Assembly: GCA_037577475.1 (NCBI GenBank)
Contig: JBAGJB010000176.1
Span: forward strand, 186,001 to 250,000
Direction of reading: 5' to 3'
DNA from: Chaunax sp. Z400
Lineage: Eukaryota; Chordata; Actinopteri; Lophiiformes; Chaunacidae
Length of the DNA stretch: 64,000 nucleotides
Within the stretch, counting starts at the first letter, position 1. Each line of letters opens with the position of its first letter. Shown piece after piece: positions 35,711-45,916 of this stretch. The position numbers and the translations under genes are program-made. The notes under the pieces are model-generated. The model ran no database searches, was not told the DNA's origin, and worked only from the letters and a program-made list of their open reading frames with translations.

Positions 35711-38700
35711 CATAATATTTTTTACTAAACATACTATTTATACTATACATACTATTCATTCTATACATACTATTCATACTATACATACTATTATTTCTAC
35801 ACATACTACTACTATACATACTATTCATACTATACATACTATTTTTTACTTTACATGCTATACATACTATTCATGCTATACATACTGTACATACTATTCA
35901 TACTGTTCATACTATTCATACTATACATACTGTACATACTGTACATACTATTCATACTGTACATACTATTCATACTATTCATACTATACATACTATTCAT
36001 ACTGTACATACTGTACATACTATTCATACTGTACATACTATTCATACTATACATACTATTCATACTGTACATACTATACATACTATTCATACTATACATA
36101 CATATACAAACTATTTATACTATACATACTATTCATTCTATACATACTATTCATACTATACATACTATACATACTATTCATTCTACACATACTACTACTA
36201 TACATACTCTTCATACTATACATACTACTTTTTACTATACATACTATACATACTATTCATACTATACATACTATACATACTGTTCATACTATACATACTA
36301 TTCATACTGTACATACTATACATACTATTCATACTATGCATACTATTCATACTACACATACTAGTCATACTGTACATACTACACATACTATTCATACTAT
36401 ACATACTGTACATACTATTCATACTATACATACTGTACATACTATTTATACTATACATACTACACATACTATTTATACTATACATACTATTTATACTATA
36501 CATACTATTCATACTGTACATGCTATACATACTACTCATACTATACATACTATTCGTACTATACATACTATTCATACTGTACATACTATTCATACTATTC
36601 ATACTATACATACTATTCATACTGTACATACTGTACGTACTATTCATACTGTACATACTATACATACTATTCATGCTATACATACTGTACATACTATTCA
36701 TACTGTTCATACTATACATACTGTACATACTGTACATACTATTCATACTGTACATACTGTACATACTATTCATACTGTACATACTATACATACTATTCAT
36801 ACTATACATACTATTCATACTATTCATACTATACATACTATTCATACTGTACATACTGTACATACTATTCATACTGTACATACTATTCATACTATACATA
36901 CTATTCATACTGTACATACTATACATACTATACATACATATACATACTATTTATACTATACATACTATTCATTCTATACATACTATTCATACTATACATA
37001 CTATTCATTCTACACATACTACTACTATACATACTCTTCATACTATACATACTACTTTTTACTATACATACTATACATACTATTCATACTATACATATAA
37101 ATTCTATGCATACCATGCATACCATTCATACTATACATGCCATACATACTATTTATACTATACATACTATTCATACTGTACATACTATACATACTATTCA
37201 TACTATACATACTATTCATACTGTACATACTATACATACTATACATACTATTCATTCTATACATACTATTCATACTATACATACTATTCATTCTACACAT
37301 ACTACTACTATTCATACTATTCATACTGTACATACTATACATACTATTCATACTGTACATACTCTTCATACTATACATACTATTCATACTGTACATACTC
37401 TTCATACTATACATACTATTCATACTGTACATACTCTTCATACTATACATACTATTCATACTATACATACTATTCATACTATTCATACTGTACATATTAT
37501 ACATACTATTCATACTATTCATACTGTACATACTATACATACTATTCATACTATACATACTATTCATACTATACATACTATTCATACTGTACATACTATT
37601 CATACTGTACATACTATTCATACTATTCATACTGTACATACTGTACATACTGTACATACTATACATACTATTCATACTATACATACTATTCATACTGCAA
37701 ATACTATTCATACTGCACATACTATACATACTAGTCATACTGTACATACTATTCATACTATTCATACTATACATACTATTCATACTGTACATACTATACA
37801 TACTATTCATACTATACATACTAAACATACTGTTTATACTATACATACTATTCATACTGTAGATACTATACATATTATTCATACTGTACATACTATACAT
37901 ATTATTCATACTGTACATACTATACATATTATTCATACTGTACATACTATTCATACTATTCATACTGTACATACTGTTCATACTATACATACTGTACATA
38001 CTATTCATACTAAACATACTGTTTATACTATACATACTATACATACTCTACATACTATACATACTATTTATACTATACATACTATTCATACTGTACATAC
38101 TATACATACATATACATAATATTTTTTACTAAACATACTATTTATACTATACATACTATTCATTCTATACATACTATTCATACTATACATACTATTATTT
38201 CTACACATACTACTACTATACATACTATTCATACTATACATACTATTTTTTACTTTACATGCTATACATACTATTCATGCTATACATACTGTACATACTA
38301 TTCATACTGTTCATACTATTCATACTATACATACTGTACATACTGTACATACTATTCATACTGTACATACTATTCATACTATTCATACTATACATACTAT
38401 TCATACTGTACATACTGTACATACTATTCATACTGTACATACTATTCATACTATACATACTATTCATACTGTACATACTATACATACTATTCATACTATA
38501 CATACATATACAAACTATTTATACTATACATACTATTCATTCTATACATACTATTCATACTATACATACTATACATACTATTCATTCTACACATACTACT
38601 ACTATACATACTCTTCATACTATACATACTACTTTTTACTATACATACTATACATACTATTCATACTATACATACTATTCATTCTACACATACTACTACT

Positions 38701-40384
38701 ATTCATACTATTCATACTGTACATACTATACGTACTATTCATACTTCACATACTATACATACTATTCATACTGTACATACTCTTCATACTATACATACTA
38801 TTCATACTATACATACTATTCATACTATTCATACTGTACATATTATACATACTATTCATACTGTACATACTATACATACTATTCATACTATACATACTAT
38901 TCATACTATACATACTATTCATACTGTACATACTATTCATACTGTACATACTATACATACTATTCATACTATACATACTAAACATACTGTTTATACTATA
39001 CATACTATTCATACTGTAGATACTATACATACTATTCATACTGTAGATACTATACATATTATTCATACTGTACATACTATACATACTATTCATACTGTAC
39101 ATACTATTCATACTATTCATACTGTACATACTGTTCATACTATACATACTGTACATACTATACATATTATTTATACTATACATACTATTCATACTAAACA
39201 TACTGTTTATACTATACATACTATACATACTATTTATACTATACATACTATTCATACTGTACATACTATACATACTATACATACTATTCATACTATACAT
39301 ACATATACATAATATTTTTTACTAAACATACTATTTATACTATACATACTATTCATTCTATACATACTATTCATACTATACATACTATTATTTCTACACA
39401 TACTACTACTATACATACTATTCATACTATACATACTATTTTTTACTTTACATACTATACATACTATTCATGCTATACATACTGTACATACTATTCATAC
39501 TGTTCATACTATTCATACTATACATACTGTACATACTGTACATACTATTCATACTGTACATACTATTCATACTATTCATACTATACATACTATTCATACT
39601 GTACATACTGTTCATACTATACATACTATTCATACTGTACATACTATACATACTATTCATACTATACATACATATACATACTATTTATACTATACATACT
39701 ATTCATTCTATACATACTATTCATACTATACATACTATACATACTATTCATTCTACACATACTACTACTATACATACTCTTCATACTATACATACTACTT
39801 TTTACTATACATACTATACATACTATTCATACTATACATATAAATTCTATGCATACCATGCATACCATTCATACTATACATGCCATACATACTATTTATA
39901 CTATACATACTATTCATACTGTACATACTACACATACTATTCATACTATACATACTATTCATTCTATACATACTATTCATACTATACATACTATTCATTC
40001 TACACATACTACTACTATTCATACTATTCATACTGTACATACTATACGTACTATTCATACTTCACATACTATACATACTATTCATACTGTACATACTCTT
40101 CGTACTATACATACTATTCATACTATACATACTGTACATACTATTCATACTGTACATACTATTCATACTGTACATACTGTTCATACTGTACATACTATTC
40201 ATACTGTATATACTATACATACTATTCATGCTATACATACTATTCATACTGTACATACTATACATACTATTCATACTGTACATACTATTCATACTATTCA
40301 TACTTTACATACTGTACATACTATACATACTATTTATACTGTACATACTATTCATACTGTACATACTATACATACTACTCATAA
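35711..40384. repeat. Higher-order block, right copy (partner at 30609-35219)
   Basis: This is the second copy of the roughly 5.1-kb higher-order period. It ends about 350 bp before the array gives way to the 13-bp repeat. Beyond 40384 the variant order diverges from the sequence after 35219. The array edge here is more degenerate, with units such as CATACCGTAC and TATTATACATAC. Confidence 0.72.
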
Positions 40385-40737
40385 TATACATACTGTACAT
40401 ACTATACATACTATTCATACTGTACATACTATTCATACTGTACATACTATTCATACTGTACATACTATACATACTGTACATACTGTACATACTATTCATA
40501 CTGTACATACTATTCATACTGCACATACTGTACATACTATTCATACTGTACATACTATACATACTATACATACTATTCATACTATACATACTATTCATAC
40601 TAAACATACTGTATATACTACACATACTATTCATACTGTAGATACTATACATATTATTCATACCGTACATACTATACATATTATACATACTGTACATACT
40701 ATACATACTATACATACTGTACATACTATACATACTA

Positions 40738-41015
40738 TAAAGGTTTATACTAAAGGTTTAACTAAAGGTTTATACTAAAGGTTTAACTAAAGGTTTATAC
40801 TAAAGGTTTAACTAAAGGTTTATACTAAAGGTTTATACTAAAGGTTTATACTAAAGGTTTATACTAAAGGTTTATACTAAAGGTTTAGACTAAAGGTTTG
40901 ACACTAAAGGTTTATACTAAAGGTTTATACTAAAGGTTTAACTAAAGGTTTATACTAAAGGTTTATACTAAAGGTTTATACTAAAGGTTTATACTAAAGG
41001 TTTATACTAAAGGTT
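40738..41015. repeat. 12-13 bp tandem repeat TAAAGGTTTATAC, about 22 copies
   Basis: Head-to-tail copies of TAAAGGTTTATAC (13 bp) are interspersed with a 12-bp form TAAAGGTTTAAC, and single variants end in TTTAGAC and TTTGACAC. The tract starts directly from the last CATACTA unit of the 9-bp array with no spacer, and shares the TTTATACTA string with it. It stops at the transposon's left end, the last unit being cut after TAAAGGTT(T). Stops occur in the frames inspected and nothing coding is seen. Confidence 0.93.
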
Positions 41016-41213
41016 TGTTGAGCCGCATTTTGTAATAACGGTGCATTTTGTAATAAACTGCCGCATTTTGTAATAAACTGCCCCAACGCATTTTGTAATA
41101 AATTTTGCCACATTATGTAATAAGTTATTACATTTTGAGAAGATTATTACAAAATGCACTTGCAACTTTTTTATTTTCTAGGAAATGTAATAACATGGTG
41201 CATTATGTAATAA
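41016..41213 (+). repeat. Left terminal inverted repeat of the transposon
   Basis: About 198 bp matches the reverse complement of 46099-46356 with few differences, apart from an extra segment of roughly 60 bp in the right copy. Its outer half holds four direct copies of GCATTTTGTAATAA (41025, 41043, 41063, 41088) spaced 18-25 bp apart. Its inner half holds ACATTATGTAATAA and inverted copies (TTATTACATTTTG, TTATTACAAAATGC), so it can fold on itself. Such iterated motifs are plausible transposase-binding sites; that role is inferred. Confidence 0.88.
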
Positions 41214-41396
41214 TACCTATTATTGTTGTTTGTTAAACAATGAATTTATACAAGTGACTTTTTGTTGTTTTTTATGCAATTTCCCTTAGAGCTATGTAGC
41301 CCAATAAATCTATGTATGACAGAACACGTTTGGAATTATATAGGCCAATAACTTGTGGCCAAATTCAAAGCTCTACATGGTCTGTCACTCAGCCAG

Positions 41397-41426
41397 GGAG
41401 GGGAGGGCGGGCTGTAATCTGATTGG
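41397..41426 (+). promoter_or_regulatory. Putative transposase promoter: GC box and inverted CCAAT box
   Basis: A G-rich stretch ends in GGGCGGG (41405-41411), the Sp1-type GC-box core. Eleven bases further on is ATTGG (41422-41426), an inverted CCAAT box, about 70 bp upstream of the first ATG at 41497. This is the only GC-rich stretch in an otherwise AT-rich element. The combination is typical of TATA-less animal promoters. The role is inferred from position and motif only. Between the left inverted repeat and this site (41214-41396) I see nothing else. Confidence 0.45.
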
Positions 41427-41496
41427 CTGCTGCATCAGTTCTACAAAGATCATGCACTGCTTGCATGCTTAATTGAGACAGCCAACAGAGTTCAAC

Positions 41497-41506
41497 ATGA
41501 TGCCAG
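41497..41506 (+). CDS. Putative first coding exon of the transposase (Met-Met-Pro-Gly start)
   Basis: ATGATGCCAG is followed by GTATGA, a very good match to the animal 5' splice donor CAG|GTRAGT type. It ends in codon phase 1. The acceptor at 42955/42956 supplies GT, giving a Gly codon and continuing in the transposase frame. The main open frame itself has no ATG before 43024 (its upstream extension runs back only to a TTG at 42916), so a short upstream exon is a natural way to supply the start. Transcript evidence would be needed to choose between this exon and direct initiation at 43024. Confidence 0.45.
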
Positions 41507-41792
41507 GTATGAAAAAACTGTGTCAAATATTATCTGTGTAATTGAATATATGGAAGTATAAAGACATTTTGCAGTTGATCTAAAGTTATGTAGATGTTTT
41601 GCCCTTGATAAGAAATTATATGACTGAATTTAAACCTGCATTGTCCAAGTTATGCTCACTGCATTAAAAACAGTTTGTAAAGTAAAACTGAAATCTATGC
41701 CTCTAAGTACATATTAAAAGTTAATAACTTTTAATGACCGACAGGTAATAACACATTTGAAGGAAAACTGTGCATGTGCAAAAAACTACACC

Positions 41793-41808
41793 CACACACA
41801 CACACACA
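41793..41808. repeat. (CA)8 microsatellite
   Basis: A short run of CA dinucleotides within the putative intron, just upstream of the 170-bp repeats. Confidence 0.9.
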
Positions 41809-41870
41809 ATAGTACACTGCTCAAAAAATAAAGTGATCATTTAAACAACACATCCCAGATCACAATGAAT

Positions 41871-42550
41871 GTCATAATATGCAAATTAGATTGGTAAATT
41901 TACTCCCATCACAAACTTTGAGTCATGGTGAAGTTTTTCCTCATTTACAGTATAATTTTATCTCTTTCCACTTTCAAGTTACAGCCTTTTGAAATCTTCA
42001 GAGATGAATGTTTTCCAATATGGCCGCCAACTGGTGATGTCATAATATGCAAATTAGATTGGTAAATTTACTCCCATCACAAACTTTGAGTCATGGTGAA
42101 GTTTTTCCTCATTTACAGTATAATTTGATCTCTTTCCACTTTCAAGTTGCAGCCTTTTGAAATCTTCTTCAGAGTTGAATGTTTTCCAATATGGCCACCA
42201 CCTGGTGATGTCATAATATGCTAATTAGATTGGTAAATTTACTCCCGTCACAAACTTTGAGTAATGGTGAAGTTTTTCCACATTTACAGTATACTTTTAT
42301 CTCTTTCCAGTTTCAAGTGACAGCCTTTTGGAAAATTGATATTATAAATTCATATTTTCCAGTATGGCCGCCACCCTATGACATCATAATATGCTAATTA
42401 GATTGGTAAATTTACTCCCATCACAAACTTAGGGTTGTGGTTAAGGTTTTTCTCATTTACAGCATAATTTTATCTCTTACCAGTTTCAAGTTACAGCCTT
42501 TTGGAAAATTAATATTAATATTTCATAAATTTTTGGAATATCTTTGGCGG
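41871..42550. repeat. Four tandem copies of a roughly 170-bp repeat in the putative intron
   Basis: The copies begin GTCATAATATGC (ATCATAATATGC in the fourth) at 41871, 42039, 42210 and 42383, so the periods are 168, 171 and 173 bp; the last copy fades near 42550. Shared stretches include TTAGATTGGTAAATTTACTC, CATCACAAACTT and TTTATCTCTTTCC, with ATGGCCGCC near the end of most copies. The first two copies contain a perfect POU octamer, ATGCAAAT (41879 and 42047), changed to ATGCTAAT in copies three and four. A CRE-like TGATGTCA or TGACATCA sits at the copy junctions. Increasing divergence from copy one to four suggests older tandem duplication. Any enhancer role is speculative. Confidence 0.85.
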
Positions 42551-42955
42551 CCAAAGGGTTAACACAGTCATAAATAGTAAGCATCGAAATAGCTATTAAA
42601 AGGCTAAAAATGTTATAACAGGTGTGAAAACAATAAATTTGTTAAAACCTTGTTTTTCAGTATTCCTACAAAAGCAGCGTCCTCTTTAATGATAGCATCC
42701 TTTATTGAGACAAATCTAGGGCTATAACATAAGATCAACATTCATAAAGCAATTTGAATTACTGTGATGCCGCAGTTGGTGGTGGGTTATCAAAATTGTA
42801 ATAATTAAAATACCTTCTTAAATATTAATTCAAGATAAAATATTTTAGTACTTGAAATGAAATTCCACAAATAAAATAAAAGTGCAAAAAAAAAGGCACA
42901 AAATGCAGTTTAGTTTTGGGAGTTAAACATTTTCCCTCTTTTGTCACCCTTGTAG

Positions 42956-45519
42956 GTCTGCTAATTATAACCCTGACCTGCACCCTGCTGGGGCTCATTG
43001 TAGGCCATGGACAAAAGCAAGCAATGACCGAGGAAATGTACAATGTCATAGTTCGCAAGTTGAGAGGAGAGTTTCATGTTCCAGTTTCTGAACGCACAAG
43101 AATTCAACAAAATGCCTTGGTGCGTCTCTGGAGAAATCAAGGGGTCTATTCTCTCAGTGAGGATGGGCAGACACTGCTGTGTGCCGGCAAGCCAGTCATG
43201 CTACAGTCTAATGTTGATTGTGTTGTTAAAAAGGGTCTAGATGATACTAAGGGTTCTGGAGCAAGAAAGTTGAGCAAACGACTGAAAATGCATCATAGTG
43301 GCATAAGTGAAAGAAAGGTGCAGGAAATCTTGAACAAAACTGAGTGGTACCAACTTCAAAATGCAAAGTTTCTGAATAAGCCCCCTTTGATGACCATTCA
43401 AGCCAAAGAAGTGCAAGATCGACACCAAATTGACCTATTGGACATGGGAAAAAGGAAAATTAGTTATGGTCAGGCTTTATACCGTTACATTCTCACAGTG
43501 ATGGATGTGTTCAGTCGTTACATGTGGCTGAAACCATTGAAAAGAAAAAGTAGTGTTGAAATCGCCAAACACCTTAACAAGATTTATCGTGAACATGGAC
43601 CACCCAAAGTGTTACAACATGACAAAGGGACTGAGTTTAAAGGGGCAGTGAAAATTCTAATGACATCTCTGCAAGTGAAAATAATTGAAAGTTCAGCATA
43701 TCATCCACAAAGCCAAGGAAAGGTTGAGAGGACACATAGGTGGCTAAGAAAGAAGATCATGTATGATCTGGTGAAATTTCAACGGAACGGAGTTAACTGG
43801 GTCAAGCACCTACCTGTATATTCAAGAGTGCTAAATGAGGATCTTAAAGAAGTTTTAGGCTGGAGGTCTCCATTTGAAGTATACTATGGAAGAAAAAGCA
43901 ACAGCATAAGGCATCCTTTATGCGGTTCTCCATCTTCTGTTCGTAAGGAGTCTGTGAGGAATCAACATTCAACTTTACCATCCTTGAGACATCGAGAAAA
44001 ATTTGATACTAAACGAAAAAGGGTGAGAAGAATGGCACGGAAGGCCTCTGAGCACTGTGCTAAACTAATGATCAAGCGTGCATTCAAACAAAACCTATCA
44101 CAACACTACAATGTTAAGGACGCTGTTTTGGTCAGAATGAGGGATGGTGCCCATCGAGTCTCCAAAAAGTATCACGTAAGGCGTGGTACAATTGTGAAAA
44201 AAAATCGAAAGCTCTCAAAATACAAAGTGAGTTTTAGGGACCCAAAGACCCTCCGACAAACACAAAAATGGTTCTTCGTGTCGGATATAACTAGTGCTAC
44301 CCGGCTGCGAAAAAAGACACACTCTAAAAAACCCAAGACAGCACCATCAAAGAGAGGCCTAAACCCACTTTTGTTTCAGTACACACACACAGACAGACTA
44401 GAGGAATTTATGTCCATGGAGTTAAGCATTCGCTATGACCCTGACCCAGATGGAAATTGTCAGTTTGCAGCCATGGCTGACCAGCTATCCACCCTTGGAA
44501 TATTTAGATCACCAGAAAGCTTAAGAGATGAAATTGTCCAAGACCTCAGGAATTATCCATACAATGGAAATGGAACACTCTTGTTCAACTTTGTCGAGGG
44601 CAATGACTGGGATGGATACTTGGAAAGAATGGCCCGAACTGGAACCTATGGTGACCACATTACTTCGCAAAGAGCATCTGAAATTTTCCAGGTCCAGTTT
44701 CTTGTAATTTCCTCTCTGGGAATCAATGCCTCAACTATTGTATCAGAGTCAAACATATATTGTCACAACAATCCAGTGCTAGTACTTGGTCATGTGGCAG
44801 AGGGGCATGGAGAACATTATCTGAGTTTGGAGGGACCAGTCACACCATTTATAGAGCATGTTTTGGATGCTCAAGCAGGACAGTTATATGACAACAACAC
44901 ACTTTCACCACTGCAGCCTGCCTCACCAGATGAGTCTGACCCACCTATCCAGCCTGCCTCACCAGATGAGTCTGACCCACCTATCCAGCCTGCCTCACCA
45001 GATGAGTCTGACCCACCTATCCAGCCTGACTCACCAGATGAGTCTGACCCACCTATCCAGCCTGACTCACCAGATGAGTCTGACCCACCTATCCAGCCTG
45101 ACTCACCAGATGAGTGTGACCCACCTATCCAGCCTGAGGACCCTGTTCTGACTACACCCCCTGTTCAGCCTGTCCTACCAACTGAAATGTTTCAGTCTAT
45201 TATCAAAATGACCCTTGAGGATGACATGTCAATGCTTGGGACGTTTAACAGAGTGTCTCAACATTTTAAAGACATTGCAGATCGATTCCATCCATCAATC
45301 TATCTAAGGGAAACATTAAGCCAAAGCCTTGGGTTGGACGTCGTTGGAAAGCACACAATAAGTGTACAAAGGTTGTACAAAGCAGCAGGGCGCTTTGGTG
45401 GTGTGGCGTTAAAACTCAAGGAGCTGTTTGGGAAACATTCCAAGTGGTTTATGGCTTGGCTGGTAATTAGACATATTAGACATGGACAATTTGAAATTAC
45501 GGATATATTTTGGAAATAG
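42956..45519 (+). CDS. Transposase: DDE integrase fused to OTU cysteine protease (main exon)
   Basis: This is the single intact gene of the transposon, expected to cut and rejoin the element's ends in the nucleus. Residues are counted from the ATG at 43024 (831 aa). An N-terminal region includes a zinc-finger-like stretch, HHSGISERKVQEIL, whose expected CxxC pair is missing. The integrase core follows, with Asp137 (HQIDLLDM), Asp200 (QHDKGTEF) and Glu235 (QGKVERTH); 34 residues lie between the last two. The surrounding FSRYMW and SAYHPQSQGK are typical of Gypsy-type integrases. An SH3-like region (about 360-430) ends FFVSDITS. The OTU domain (about 460-610) has Asp476, Gly, Asn, Cys479 and His598 (GEHYLSL). 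Six 12-residue PASPDESDPPIQ-type repeats follow, then a C-terminal segment resembling an F-box (about 717-765). Splicing from 41506 to 42956 would give 857 aa with a hydrophobic stretch near the start; the alternative acceptor at 43004 gives 841 aa without it. No frameshift or internal stop is present. Confidence 0.85.
44914..45129 (+). repeat. Six 36-bp in-frame repeats within the transposase gene
   Basis: Units start at 44914, 44950, 44986, 45022, 45058 and 45094 and encode Q-P-A/D-S-P-D-E-S-D-P-P-I. The first three have Ala and the last three Asp at position 3, and the last has Cys in place of the second Ser. The period is a multiple of three, so copy-number change keeps the frame. The segment links the OTU domain to the C-terminal segment and is probably a flexible acidic, proline-rich linker. 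Confidence 0.95.
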
Positions 45520-45742
45520 AAATTTTGTTGTTTGTTTAGCCTTTTGAGGCAATTTCATATTTGTTTAAAATTAATCTTAGTGGAGAAATTTGCTGGTCAC
45601 AGCAGCTCTCTAAACAAGCAGAAGACACTTACGTTGTTTAAGGTAGAACTTATATTCATTGGTTCATTATTATTTTAAATTGGCCGCAAGCCTGCATGTG
45701 TTGGTTGCATTTATTGTTGTTGAAAGGTTCTATAAATGCATA

Positions 45743-45748
45743 AATAAA
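45743..45748 (+). terminator. Candidate polyadenylation signal AATAAA
   Basis: This AATAAA lies 224 bp after the transposase stop codon, inside the element. A further AATAAA at 45911-45916 and another at 46055-46060 are alternatives. The signal type is established for animal genes; which one is used cannot be told from sequence. Confidence 0.4.
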
Positions 45749-45910
45749 GCTGTTCTTTACCTATTCATCAGCGTTTCTATTTTGTATGTGCATATGTTAA
45801 TGTTTACGAATGGATTAAATTTTGATACCCAGAGTTTTGTTCTGTATTATAAGAAGCATAATACGGTTTGTTGGATGTTTATAACTATTCTTGATGTGGT
45901 TTTGGTATCC

Positions 45911-45916
45911 AATAAA
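45911..45916 (+). terminator. Second candidate polyadenylation signal AATAAA
   Basis: This is followed by an A-run, about 390 bp after the stop codon and about 185 bp before the right inverted repeat. Confidence 0.35.

Larger units (their letters stand above)
1..40737. repeat. 9-bp minisatellite/satellite array with higher-order structure
   Basis: The whole stretch is made of 9-bp units: mostly TATACATAC, TATTCATAC and TGTACATAC, with rarer forms such as TCTTCATAC, TATTTATAC, TATGCATAC and TACACATAC. About 4,500 units are present, and the array is cut by the left window edge. Guanine on the + strand occurs almost only in the TGTACATAC class and a few point variants. Because 9 is a multiple of 3, five of six frames of the basic unit lack stops: forward Y-T-Y, I-H-T and Y-I-L, and reverse M-Y-S and V-C-I. 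This produces long open frames on both strands with no compositional sign of real protein. Phase is broken by a few recurrent cassettes (CATACATATACATA, CTACTTTTTACTATAC, CATATAAATTCTATGC). I see no gene, RNA or mobile element inside. Calling it a satellite is direct; any centromeric or subtelomeric role is not shown. Confidence 0.97.
41507..42955 (+). other. Putative intron of the transposase gene
   Basis: It starts GTATGA after the exon at 41497-41506. It ends in a pyrimidine-rich tract (TTTTCCCTCTTTTGTCACCC) followed by TTGTAG at 42955. An alternative acceptor, CATTGTAG at 43003, has the same phase. The interval holds a short CA microsatellite (41793-41808), four copies of a roughly 170-bp repeat (41871-42550) and AT-rich sequence. 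No open frame of note and no recognisable RNA gene is seen. From 42551 to 42955 nothing else stands out. Confidence 0.5.

Noticed and set aside
1..40737. CRISPR-like array
   Set aside because: Repeats are contiguous 9-mers with no unique spacers, and the sequence is clearly eukaryotic.
526..40778. Dozens of long open frames (up to 892 codons) on both strands of the 9-bp array
   Set aside because: They follow automatically from a 9-bp unit without stops in five frames; peptides are two- or three-residue repeats, frames overlap on both strands and no gene signals are present.
42916..42955. Extension of the transposase back to 42916
   Set aside because: The codon there is TTG, which is not expected to start an animal gene, and the stretch is a good polypyrimidine tract ending in a splice acceptor.
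42825..43058. 77-codon minus-strand frame opposite the transposase 5' region
   Set aside because: Shadow frame with no recognisable motif, overlapping the putative splice acceptor and the main exon.
43237..43428. 63-codon minus-strand frame within the transposase gene
   Set aside because: Antisense shadow of the transposase exon.
44858..45151. 97-codon frame with MSLTHLSSLPHQ repeats
   Set aside because: It is the +2 frame of the 36-bp coding repeat; the OTU-transposase frame explains the sequence.
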